Positions 1 through 7,406 of a stretch of 64,000 bases of DNA are shown here, in pieces. Source of the stretch: an uncultured Shewanella sp. (GTDB taxonomy: Bacteria > Pseudomonadota > Gammaproteobacteria > Enterobacterales > Shewanellaceae); NCBI RefSeq assembly GCF_947501225.1, contig NZ_CANMUW010000016.1, positions 26,206-90,205 on the forward strand, read 5' to 3'. The notes under the pieces are model-generated. The model was not told the DNA's origin. It made no database searches and saw nothing but the letters and a program-made list of their open reading frames with translations. A program made the translations under genes and the position numbers. Numbering within the stretch: position 1 is the stretch's first letter; every line of letters starts with the position of its first letter.

Positions 1-3
1 AGA

Positions 4-156
4 CTATGGCTTCAACGGCTCAGACTTAACTCCCAGTACAATCCAGAGCAGACAAGCAAAGGCTGCAAGATCGATCAAGGCACGAACGAGTCCGTCGGTA
101 AGCAGGGAGGCAGCCACAAAAACTGCACAACATATGATGATTAACCACTGCTTCAT
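4..156 (-). CDS. Small hydrophobic membrane protein (50 aa)
   Basis: Reading the minus strand from an ATG at 156 gives a 50-residue protein ending at a TAG at 4-6. It starts MKQWLIIICCAVFVAA and has two hydrophobic stretches (about residues 4-19 and 26-42) separated by a short TDGLVR turn, so it is probably a small inner-membrane hairpin protein. The start is supported by a perfect Shine-Dalgarno, AAGGAGG, a few bases upstream (about 161-167). I do not recognise the family. The neighbours give no clear functional hint. The strong ribosome binding site is the main argument that it is real. Confidence 0.6.
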   Translation of the reverse strand: MKQWLIIICCAVFVAASLLTDGLVRALIDLAAFACLLWIVLGVKSEPLKP

Positions 157-261
157 TCTGCCTCCTTGTTTATCAGAGATAGGTTCAAAGAAGTGGTTAT
201 TATTTATCGATAAATAAAGTTAACCCAAATATTCGTTTTTACTAACAAATAGCTAGATCAA

Positions 262-945
262 CTAAGCCACGGCAAAGGGGTCATTTTTAGCATCACTGTT
301 CCAATGATATTCGGTCAATGTCTCGATTCTTCTGGCCTCACTCTCACCCCTGAGCTGTTTGATATAGAAGAGCGCCGCATCCGTCCCCGCCGATACGCCG
401 GAGGATGTCAGATACTTGCCATCATCAACCCAACGAGCGCTCGGTTGCCAATTTACCTGCTCGGCCAGCCCTGTTACCCACTGGTAGGCCATCTTATTGG
501 TTGTGGCACTGACACCATTCAATATGCCCGCTTTAGCCAACAAGGCAGAGCCGGTGCAGATTGAGAACACCTTACCCGACACCTCAGCCTGCTTTCTAAG
601 CCAGAGCATCAACTCCTCATCTTCGACTAGCTTACGGGTACCCAGTCCTCCGGGAACGATAAAGAGGTCGCATGGAGTCACCTTCAACGTCGAGATATCG
701 GTGACCACCTTCGGTCCCTGGTAACTCCGGATAATACTCTTATCCCCAACAAGTTTAATTTGAACATTTTTCATATGCCCCAACATCTCAACCGGGCCAT
801 GTAGATCCAGGGTCTCATAATCATCGAAGACTAAGGCCAATATCTGAAAAGGTTTCTCTTTAGTTGCGGCAAAAAGTTGCACAGGCGCCATAGCACTGGC
901 CATGACCGCTGTTCCGGCGGCTAAAAAATCACGACGTTTCATCAT
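262..945 (-). CDS. DJ-1/PfpI family protein with Tat-type signal peptide
   Basis: A 227-aa protein of the DJ-1/ThiJ/PfpI superfamily. The N-terminus MMKRRDFLAAGTAVMASA carries a twin-arginine followed by a hydrophobic stretch, so export by Tat to the periplasm is likely. The body has the GlxA/PfpI-like pattern: an acidic residue in DDYETLDLHGP, the GGLGTRKL turn, and the nucleophile-elbow cysteine in VFSICTGSALLAKAG (about residue 130). Family members include glyoxalases, chaperones, isonitrile hydratases and amidase-like regulator domains. No DNA-binding domain is present here. The substrate is unknown. A second ATG directly follows the first, so the start could be one codon later. Confidence 0.8.
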   Translation of the reverse strand: MMKRRDFLAAGTAVMASAMAPVQLFAATKEKPFQILALVFDDYETLDLHGPVEMLGHMKNVQIKLVGDKSIIRSYQGPKVVTDISTLKVTPCDLFIVPGGLGTRKLVEDEELMLWLRKQAEVSGKVFSICTGSALLAKAGILNGVSATTNKMAYQWVTGLAEQVNWQPSARWVDDGKYLTSSGVSAGTDAALFYIKQLRGESEARRIETLTEYHWNSDAKNDPFAVA

Positions 946-1189
946 TCACTCAATGTAATGGTAGGGATATACCTGATTAGTCCATCAGTCATGATAAAGA
1001 TTCATTTTACTTCTGCTGAACAGCCGGGAAATGTGAGCAAAGGGGAGGTTGCCAAAAAAACCGGATATTAATAGAGAAACTTAGATCCGGATTTGACTTA
1101 ATCATCTTCCTGAAAAAACGGGGCTCTAGTAACAACCGAATCAGCAGGCATATGCAGACCTGCGTCACCGAGAGTATTTCAAATAACCA

Positions 1190-1858
1190 CTATCGAGCAG
1201 ACACTGCAGAGCGGCGCCGCTCTGTAGTAAGGTCTTTCGCACGACCAGAGCGCATGACCAGATAGCTACTGAGTATTGAGAAGATGCAATAAGCCGTAAA
1301 ATAGTAGAAGCCAACTTCTAAGGTCGCCGATGTTCTCAATAATTGCCCCATACCCGCCGACGCATTTCCGGCCATGAAGCTGACCATGAGTGCCACCAGA
1401 AACACATCGGCCATCGACCACTTCCCGATTAACTCTATGACACGCGCTACGCCTGCCCCCATCTTTTCAGGCAGCGAAAACTGCAGAGTCAACATCAAAC
1501 ATAACTTCAGGGCGGGAATGACGATACTAAACAGCATAACCAAAGCTGAAACCGCTACATTACCGGAAAGATAAAGCTCCTCTATCGTCCCCCAAATACT
1601 GCGGGTCTTCTGAAAAACTTCGACTTCACCTTCTATTTCATTAAACCCCAGCATATCCGATATCATGGCGATCATCCCTCTGGCCCCTCCGCTACCGGCA
1701 GAGTTATCACTGAAGCTATCGGCCAGGTGATCGACTCCCGCCAGAGTCAATTCAGACTTTTCTATCATGCCGCTGATGCTCAGAATTGGCTGGCTCACGC
1801 CGGGGATCAACAGTAACAGGGAGACCAAAATAATCGTAACGGGGAGAACTCTATTCAT
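1190..1858 (-). CDS. PqiA-like (paraquat-inducible protein A) membrane protein
   Basis: A 222-aa inner-membrane protein with one N-terminal membrane segment (about residues 5-25), a soluble loop of about 65 residues, and three further segments. The stretch ELIGKWSMADVFLVALMVSF (about residues 141-160) is the hallmark of PqiA-domain proteins, which form the inner-membrane part of MCE-type lipid-trafficking systems (PqiABC, LetAB). Only one PqiA domain is present, against two in E. coli PqiA, and no MCE-domain gene is adjacent, so its partner is not evident. An orphan role in envelope maintenance is inference. Confidence 0.75.
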   Translation of the reverse strand: MNRVLPVTIILVSLLLLIPGVSQPILSISGMIEKSELTLAGVDHLADSFSDNSAGSGGARGMIAMISDMLGFNEIEGEVEVFQKTRSIWGTIEELYLSGNVAVSALVMLFSIVIPALKLCLMLTLQFSLPEKMGAGVARVIELIGKWSMADVFLVALMVSFMAGNASAGMGQLLRTSATLEVGFYYFTAYCIFSILSSYLVMRSGRAKDLTTERRRSAVSAR

Positions 1859-2023
1859 TGGGATGCTTGCTCATCACTATTATCGAAAGCGCTATTATAC
1901 CAGTCGGTATAACAAAGTGATCGACTCTGAGCCCATTTAGCGAGCTCATTCAATGAGCAGAGATATTCAGCTATAAGAGGCCGAACTTAAGAGTAAAGGG
2001 GGGAAGTTACCGGCTCAACTGGG

Positions 2024-3202
2024 TCAATAGAAGGGAGATGGGTCGACATCCAGACTGCTGGGTGATACACCTCGCTCGATATGCAGATCAGATTTTAGCA
2101 GATCGACCATAGCGACCTCAGTGTAGTGCTTATGTTTTATGGAGTAGAAACACTTCAAAACAGGATGAAGGGCGTCTCTGTTCGTCGCTTGCCACACGAT
2201 GCCAATCCGGCCATCTGAGAGCTCGACTAAGGAGCCAACCGGGTACACACCGACACACCGGATAAACTCATAGACCAAAGCCTGATCCAGGTGAAAAGGG
2301 GTCAGACTTAAGAGCACTTTAAAAGCCGCGGCCGGACTCATGGCCTCTTTGTAGCAACGTGTAGCTGTGAGCGCATCAAAGATATCGACAATACAACTCA
2401 TGCGCCCATGAAGTGGCAGCTCATCACCTTTCAAGCCGCCAGGGTAACCATTACCATCCAGTTTCTCATGGTGCATCAGGCACACATCTTTACTGATATT
2501 CGAAAGACCTTTGGTCTCTCTCATGATATCGATAGCAAAAACCTGATGCAGCTTGATATGCTCGAACTCTTCAGGCGTGAGTCTTCCCGGCTTGTGCAGT
2601 ACCTTATTATCGATCTTAATTTTACCGATATCATGCAACATGCCGCCAACCGCCAGCTGCCGGAGGGTATCTTTCTCCAACTTGAGATATTTACCAAAGG
2701 TAACCAGCAGAAAAGCAACATTAATCGAGTGTTCAAGCAGATAGGCGTCTTTCGTTCTCAATGCCGACACACACTTCATCGCGTCGGCGTCGAGCAGGGC
2801 CGTCTCGATCATGTTATCCGCCAGCGCCTCGAAGGGGGCAACCTCGATAGCCTTGCCTTCGAAGGTTTCAGACAGCACCTTCTTGACGAGATCTTTCGCC
2901 TCGACAATCAACTTCTTAGCCTTTTGTTGCGACTTTTCACGGGAAGGCTGAGCCTTCTTAACGACGGGTTTAGGAGGTTGAACAGGTTTTAAGCCACAAT
3001 GTTCTGCCGAACGCTCAACATCGATCCAAACATGCTTAATACCATTCTTAGTCAGCTTATCTATCGCATCGCGATGACGGATCTGTCCGGCATTGGCAAC
3101 TTTAACCAAGCCTTCTCTATCGATGGCGGTAACAAACATACCAACAGTCAACTTGGAAACCGGAAGTTTAACAAGTGCCTTAGATTCTACCGAATCTGCC
3201 AT
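2024..3202 (-). CDS. HD-GYP domain c-di-GMP phosphodiesterase with N-terminal DUF3391
   Basis: About 392 aa. The N-terminal 100 residues (KLPVSKLTVGMFVTAIDREG) match DUF3391, the usual N-terminal partner of HD-GYP domains. The catalytic domain has LHDIGKIKIDNKVLHKPG (about residue 188) and the HHEKLDGNGYPGGL signature (about residue 249), so metal-binding His/Asp residues and the GYP motif are intact. It should hydrolyse cyclic di-GMP in the cytoplasm. I chose the ATG at 3202 (MADSVESKALV). An in-frame TTG 11 codons upstream would add a hydrophobic MLLVILGGLGF leader, which is atypical for this family. Confidence 0.87.
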   Translation of the reverse strand: MADSVESKALVKLPVSKLTVGMFVTAIDREGLVKVANAGQIRHRDAIDKLTKNGIKHVWIDVERSAEHCGLKPVQPPKPVVKKAQPSREKSQQKAKKLIVEAKDLVKKVLSETFEGKAIEVAPFEALADNMIETALLDADAMKCVSALRTKDAYLLEHSINVAFLLVTFGKYLKLEKDTLRQLAVGGMLHDIGKIKIDNKVLHKPGRLTPEEFEHIKLHQVFAIDIMRETKGLSNISKDVCLMHHEKLDGNGYPGGLKGDELPLHGRMSCIVDIFDALTATRCYKEAMSPAAAFKVLLSLTPFHLDQALVYEFIRCVGVYPVGSLVELSDGRIGIVWQATNRDALHPVLKCFYSIKHKHYTEVAMVDLLKSDLHIERGVSPSSLDVDPSPFY

Positions 3203-3463
3203 GAATCCAAGCCCCCCCAGGATGACCAACAGCAAATGGACATATCTACTTAAATATTCTAGTACGCCTCATGCTTACTACAATTTTCTGCTTTAAATCA
3301 AAGGCGTTGTGGGAGGGTATTCTATGCCTTGAGTTATTAAATAACCACAGCAAAGACGCACTTCTCATATTCAATAGCTCTAAATATTGAGCAAGCGCAC
3401 ATGCCGGGTTTAAGTTAACGCTTTTTTATCAGGTAGTAAAAACTTAAAACTCATAACATCTCT

Positions 3464-3685
3464 TTACTTAAATTGGATACATTCGACGCCATCGATAAGC
3501 CAGCGACGCTTCATGCAGTTGTAACAGGAGACAAGCGTATCATCGATCTGCTCATCTTCATCATCCGGACTAAACCGTTCACAGGCCTGAGCCGCTTCTC
3601 TGGAGGCGACACAATTTTCAATACCAAACCTGAAACGAAAGGCCTTACCGTCAAACTCATACCAGGGCAGTAATTTCACATTCAC
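3464..3685 (-). CDS. Small CxxC protein, last gene of the ECF/TonB cluster (73 aa)
   Basis: A 73-aa soluble protein rich in aromatic and acidic residues. It has a CYNC pair (about residues 54-57) followed by MKRRWLIDGVECIQF, plus further cysteines near residues 26 and 35, suggesting a zinc ribbon or other metal site. It begins two bases after the stop of the TiaS-like gene, so the two are almost certainly co-translated and may act together. Archaeal TiaS ends in a zinc-ribbon domain that the TiaS-like neighbour lacks; whether this protein supplies an equivalent in trans is speculation. Family not recognised. Confidence 0.65.
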   Translation of the reverse strand: MNVKLLPWYEFDGKAFRFRFGIENCVASREAAQACERFSPDDEDEQIDDTLVSCYNCMKRRWLIDGVECIQFK

Positions 3686-3687
3686 TA

Positions 3688-4443
3688 TCAGTACTCCTTC
3701 AGGTGCCGCTTCAACGCATTACACCAGCGGTCCTTATTCCAATAAACCAGAAGTGCAAACTGGTGCTGACAATATACGGCCTTAGCCTTATTACTCAGAT
3801 GCAGCACCTCATCACTCCTCAGCTTACGTCCATCGAGGCTAACCACACAATCCAACCCACTAAGCCTTAATGCTTCTTTGACTGTAAGCGCTATACCGCC
3901 CTCATGTCCTTCCTGACCCAGATCTACCTGGCCCTTCACTCGACCATCCTGACCATAAAGCCTCAAACCTATGCCGGCTAACGCTCCAATCACCCCCTGT
4001 CCGGTGCCACCATGCTCACTCAAACTTATCCCCTGCAAAAGAGCCAGCTCATATGCCTCGCTCTTTGTTTTTACTTGCTCTTTAGCCTCCAAACCGAAGC
4101 GGATGAGTGCCGCTCTGCTAAACTGCGAATCGCAATCCAATATAGCCAGACCCGGATCCGATGCCGCAGCGCTCTGCCCGGAGAGATGTGTGACAGCCAG
4201 CCGCTTAATCAACTCGAGAGGCTTATTACTCCGCAGACGAAAACACATGGCACTATTATGGGAGGTGTATGGGATATCCGGATGAACATAGAGCTGATGC
4301 CGGGTGATGAAGGAACAACTCTCCCCCTCACCTTCACAGAGAAGCTCCGCAATCTCCTGCGCGATCTCTCCCGTACCTTTTGTACCTATATCATCTGTAT
4401 CGTCGATACAGATCAACCAGGTTTTCAGCTGTTTATCATTCAT
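3688..4443 (-). CDS. TiaS-like (DDTD-motif) ATP-dependent enzyme domain protein
   Basis: A 251-aa cytoplasmic protein starting MNDKQLKTWLICIDDTDDIGTKGTGE. The DDTD motif followed by GTKGTG and the later HGGTGQGVIGALAGIGL resemble the kinase and ferredoxin-like domains of archaeal tRNA(Ile2) 2-agmatinylcytidine synthetase (TiaS), which uses ATP to activate C2 of a cytidine for agmatine attachment. The protein is much shorter than TiaS (about 420 aa) and has no OB-fold or zinc-ribbon tail. Bacteria make lysidine with TilS instead, so a tRNA-Ile2 role is unlikely. It sits inside an ECF transporter/TonB receptor block, which suggests a role on the imported compound. The reaction is unknown. Confidence 0.7.
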   Translation of the reverse strand: MNDKQLKTWLICIDDTDDIGTKGTGEIAQEIAELLCEGEGESCSFITRHQLYVHPDIPYTSHNSAMCFRLRSNKPLELIKRLAVTHLSGQSAAASDPGLAILDCDSQFSRAALIRFGLEAKEQVKTKSEAYELALLQGISLSEHGGTGQGVIGALAGIGLRLYGQDGRVKGQVDLGQEGHEGGIALTVKEALRLSGLDCVVSLDGRKLRSDEVLHLSNKAKAVYCQHQFALLVYWNKDRWCNALKRHLKEY

Positions 4444-4517
4444 TTACCTACTGCCTCTCAATACCATAAACATCTTTTCCAAAGCGACCGGACTCAATAG
4501 AGCAAAGAGTTACTCAG

Positions 4518-5063
4518 CTATTTAGTGCTGCCTTTGTACAATAGATCATGCGCTCTTAGTCGCTCGAGTACGGGCGGAACCATCAATGCGGCAAGCACTG
4601 TAAATCCCCCGCCCTTTAATACACTTAATGCAAACTGAACCAGGGCTACCTGCATTGTCATCCCCACTAACAGATCTTCTATCCATCCCTTACCCGCCCA
4701 CGCTAAACAACCTATCAAACCGACGATTACGCAGCGCATCCTTAGGGTAAACAAACCAACCAAAACCAGCAGACTCAGATCCATGGCTATAGCCGGCAAT
4801 GCAAACTTTATAAGAATTAATGGCCCCCCTTTGCCTACACTCAAGATCATCGCAACGAAGCCGGACAACACTCCACATGCAGAGATACAGCCTACCCGCC
4901 CTACCACGCCGTAGCAGATGAGATAAAAAAATGTCATCAGAAACATCGAGTGACCCGAAATGCCCAACTTAAGTCGCATCATGCTTTTCAACGCCACCAG
5001 CAGGGTGGCACAGAAGCCGATAAAGAGTGCATCTTGTAAACTGAAGTTAAAACCCTTATTCAT
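4518..5063 (-). CDS. Putative ECF transporter S component (substrate-binding membrane protein)
   Basis: A 181-aa, very hydrophobic protein with about five to six predicted membrane helices, the size and composition of an ECF S component. A good Shine-Dalgarno (GAGGGTG) precedes the ATG. Position is the main argument: it lies directly downstream of a T component and a double ABC ATPase on the same strand. It does not match CbiM (nickel/cobalt), BioY or ThiT signatures that I recognise, so the substrate cannot be assigned. The linked TonB receptor implies a compound too large or too scarce to diffuse through porins. Confidence 0.65.
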   Translation of the reverse strand: MNKGFNFSLQDALFIGFCATLLVALKSMMRLKLGISGHSMFLMTFFYLICYGVVGRVGCISACGVLSGFVAMILSVGKGGPLILIKFALPAIAMDLSLLVLVGLFTLRMRCVIVGLIGCLAWAGKGWIEDLLVGMTMQVALVQFALSVLKGGGFTVLAALMVPPVLERLRAHDLLYKGSTK

Positions 5064-5132
5064 AACACCCTCTTCTTCATATAGTCTTGTTATTTAACCG
5101 GTTTAAATAAAGCGAGATCCTCAAATTGAAAA

Positions 5133-5807
5133 TCACCTCCAGTGAGTAGGCCGCCGACTCCGACCAAAATATCGTAATTGAGCGGCTACAGCGATCTGCT
5201 TTGAAAGCTTAATGAGTTGAATTAAAAGAGGAAAAATCACACAACCTATCAATTCAGACCAATTTCTCGGGTCCCTCAGTGCCTTGGGAGTGATCCGGGC
5301 ACCACGCATACACTGTATCTGATATATTTCACGCAGCTCGAGCGTCATAAACGGCAATAAGCTTATCGATGCAGCAATAACGAAGGCCCACTTAACCGGT
5401 AAAACCCAGGTCAATACCTCTCCAATTCGTTCAGGACTACAACAGACTGACAGCCACCAGCCGGGAATGAATGCCAACAGGATCCTCAACACAGCCATGG
5501 CCCCCTGGGCGAGCTGCCCCTGACCATGGATCAGGTAGTAGAGCCCCATAGTGATAAGTAGCTGTACAAAAAACACCCGCACCAGTACGCCTATCTTTCC
5601 ACGGCGATAGAGACCATGGATGAGTAAGAGGGTTTCACACAAGATCAAACCGGGAAGGTGCCTATCCGGAATGAAAAAAGCGGCACTCGACAGCAGCAAA
5701 ACAAGCACCAATGAGGCCGCCGTAACATAACTGCTCTTGTGCGTTGCATGGCTCTGCAGGCGTTCACTGCCTGTTGTTCCAGCCCTATTCCTGCCCTTAA
5801 CCCGCAT
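5133..5807 (-). CDS. ECF transporter T component (CbiQ-like energy-coupling protein)
   Basis: A 224-aa membrane protein with helices at about residues 30-47, 50-66, 70-90, 95-120 and near the C-terminus. It has the CbiQ/EcfT-family signature: QIQCMRGARI (about residue 165) contains the Ala-Arg-Gly motif that couples to the ATPase coupling groove. A second typical ARG motif is not obvious. It lies 56 bp after the double ATPase and 69 bp before the S component, giving a complete A-T-S set. Confidence 0.8.
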   Translation of the reverse strand: MRVKGRNRAGTTGSERLQSHATHKSSYVTAASLVLVLLLSSAAFFIPDRHLPGLILCETLLLIHGLYRRGKIGVLVRVFFVQLLITMGLYYLIHGQGQLAQGAMAVLRILLAFIPGWWLSVCCSPERIGEVLTWVLPVKWAFVIAASISLLPFMTLELREIYQIQCMRGARITPKALRDPRNWSELIGCVIFPLLIQLIKLSKQIAVAAQLRYFGRSRRPTHWR

Positions 5808-5863
5808 CCATACTCTCCCTAGCCCCCTTCGACCAGGAGATAAAGTAAGCGACGCAGTCAGCC

Positions 5864-7231
5864 TTAACCGACATGGGCACTATCCATGCCGGTTATACAA
5901 GCCCCGGACAGATGCTCTCCATGCAGGAGACCGCCGGATAAGTGCCATGAGCGTGTGACCGGCATATGACTCATCAACCTGTGGCTACTCAGCAGTATTG
6001 CCGTACCTTGACGACTGAGCCGCAGCAAAAGCTGCCATACTCTGCAGTAAAATGCCTGATCCAGACCGGCAAGCGGATCATCGAGAAGCATTATCTTAGG
6101 CTTCATCGATGCAAGGGAGGCCAGAGCAACCAGATGCTGTTGACCGTATGACAAGGTATGAGGTGAATGAGAGCGGAGATCTTCCATCTCCATCTCAGCT
6201 AATACTCTATCGGCGTTTTCCAAGGGTAAGCCGAAGCGTTTAAGGCTGAATTGCATCTCCTCCAACACAGTATTTTCAAACAGCTGACGGTTGGGACGCT
6301 GAAGCAGCAAGCCAAGTTCGGCGCCGAAGACACCTAGTTTGGGTTGCTTGCCCAACACTTTCAACGGCAAGCCTTTTACCTTGGACTGTATCCCGGCGAT
6401 GCTCTTTAACAGGCTGCTTTTTCCTGCACCATTATCACCTATCAGAGTCACGATCTCGCCCTCAAACAGTTGCAGGTGTTCATGGCAGACAAACAGCGGG
6501 CTTTGATCTTCGAAACAGAAATCAAATGGCTGGAGAGACAGCAGACTCCTCCCTATGGGGGCACAAACCGCCTGAGTAAAGGGAATGGAGGCACACTGGA
6601 AGCATCCCGGAGATAACTTGCCATTTTGTAACTGCCAGAAGTGGTCCACTACATCATCGAAAACCCCGGGGTTATGCTCAACTAAAACGATGGAGACATT
6701 ATCGGCCTTCAGTCGTCTCAATACTGACATGAGTTCTTCGACCCCGGTATCATCGAGTTGAGCCCAAGGTTCGTCCAGCAGAATAACATTCGGCTCATAG
6801 ACCAGTTGAGCCGCGATCATCAGCCGATATTTCTGGCCGAGAGACAGCTGTTCGATAGGTGTATCTAAACTGACGTATAGCCCAACTCTTCTCAGCGCCC
6901 CTTGGACCCTGCCAACCATAAGATCGTAGGGGACAGCCAGATTTTCCAATGCGAAGGCGATCTCCGCTCCGACACTCTGACGAATAAACTGTACATTTGG
7001 GTCTTGCATCACCAGGCCGAGAACCACATCCTCGGCGACATGAAGCTCTCCCTCGAAAGGTCTGGAGAGGCAACCCATAATAAGATTGAGAATACTCGAT
7101 TTACCGGAACCTGTAGGGCCACTGATACAGTGACACTCCCCCTCTTGAATCGACAGGCTCACCTCATTCAGCACTAAGTCTGAATCGCAATGGTACCGAA
7201 AGCTAACTCCATCTAATTCCAGTAAATTCAT
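5864..7231 (-). CDS. ECF transporter fused double ABC ATPase (A component)
   Basis: About 455 aa with two ABC ATPase modules in one chain. Module 1 has Walker A GPTGSGKSS, signature LSLGQKYR and Walker B VILLDEPWAQLDD. Module 2 has GDNGAGKSSLLK, LSYGQQHLVALASL and IMLLDDPLAGLD. The fused arrangement resembles YkoD-type ECF ATPases. It should power the T/S components encoded just downstream. I prefer the ATG at 7231 (MNLLELDGVSFRYH). A TTG five codons upstream is possible. Confidence 0.85.
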   Translation of the reverse strand: MNLLELDGVSFRYHCDSDLVLNEVSLSIQEGECHCISGPTGSGKSSILNLIMGCLSRPFEGELHVAEDVVLGLVMQDPNVQFIRQSVGAEIAFALENLAVPYDLMVGRVQGALRRVGLYVSLDTPIEQLSLGQKYRLMIAAQLVYEPNVILLDEPWAQLDDTGVEELMSVLRRLKADNVSIVLVEHNPGVFDDVVDHFWQLQNGKLSPGCFQCASIPFTQAVCAPIGRSLLSLQPFDFCFEDQSPLFVCHEHLQLFEGEIVTLIGDNGAGKSSLLKSIAGIQSKVKGLPLKVLGKQPKLGVFGAELGLLLQRPNRQLFENTVLEEMQFSLKRFGLPLENADRVLAEMEMEDLRSHSPHTLSYGQQHLVALASLASMKPKIMLLDDPLAGLDQAFYCRVWQLLLRLSRQGTAILLSSHRLMSHMPVTRSWHLSGGLLHGEHLSGACITGMDSAHVG

Positions 7232-7364
7232 ATCTTCATCTATCAAATAAATTATCTGTCACGATTACTAAGATCGACATCCACAGCAACAACGCCGGAT
7301 AGTCAAACTTTACAAATCCGCCCGCCACAAAGAGCAAAGCATCACTCTTTAAAAAGATCATTAA

Positions 7365-7396
7365 GTCCGGTGAACTCCATGTTTCACCGGGCTTGC
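7365..7396 (-). terminator. Hairpin between TonB receptor gene and ECF ATPase gene
   Basis: On the minus strand AAGCCCGGTGAA (7396-7385) pairs with TTCACCGGACTT (7376-7365) around an 8-nt loop. No run of T follows directly (AATGATCTTTTT comes next), so it is more likely a partial terminator or mRNA-stabilising stem that sets receptor expression above transporter expression. Confidence 0.45.
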
Positions 7397-7406
7397 AACC
7401 ACCTGA

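Noticed and set aside
1033-1071. Short GTG frame reading like the start of a MerR-type helix-turn-helix (VSKGEVAKKTGY)
   Set aside because: It stops after 12 codons and no matching downstream frame was found, so it is too short to call a MerR remnant.
2408-2992. Long plus-strand ORF opposite the HD-GYP gene
   Set aside because: It is the antisense shadow of a well-conserved catalytic domain and has no recognisable protein features.
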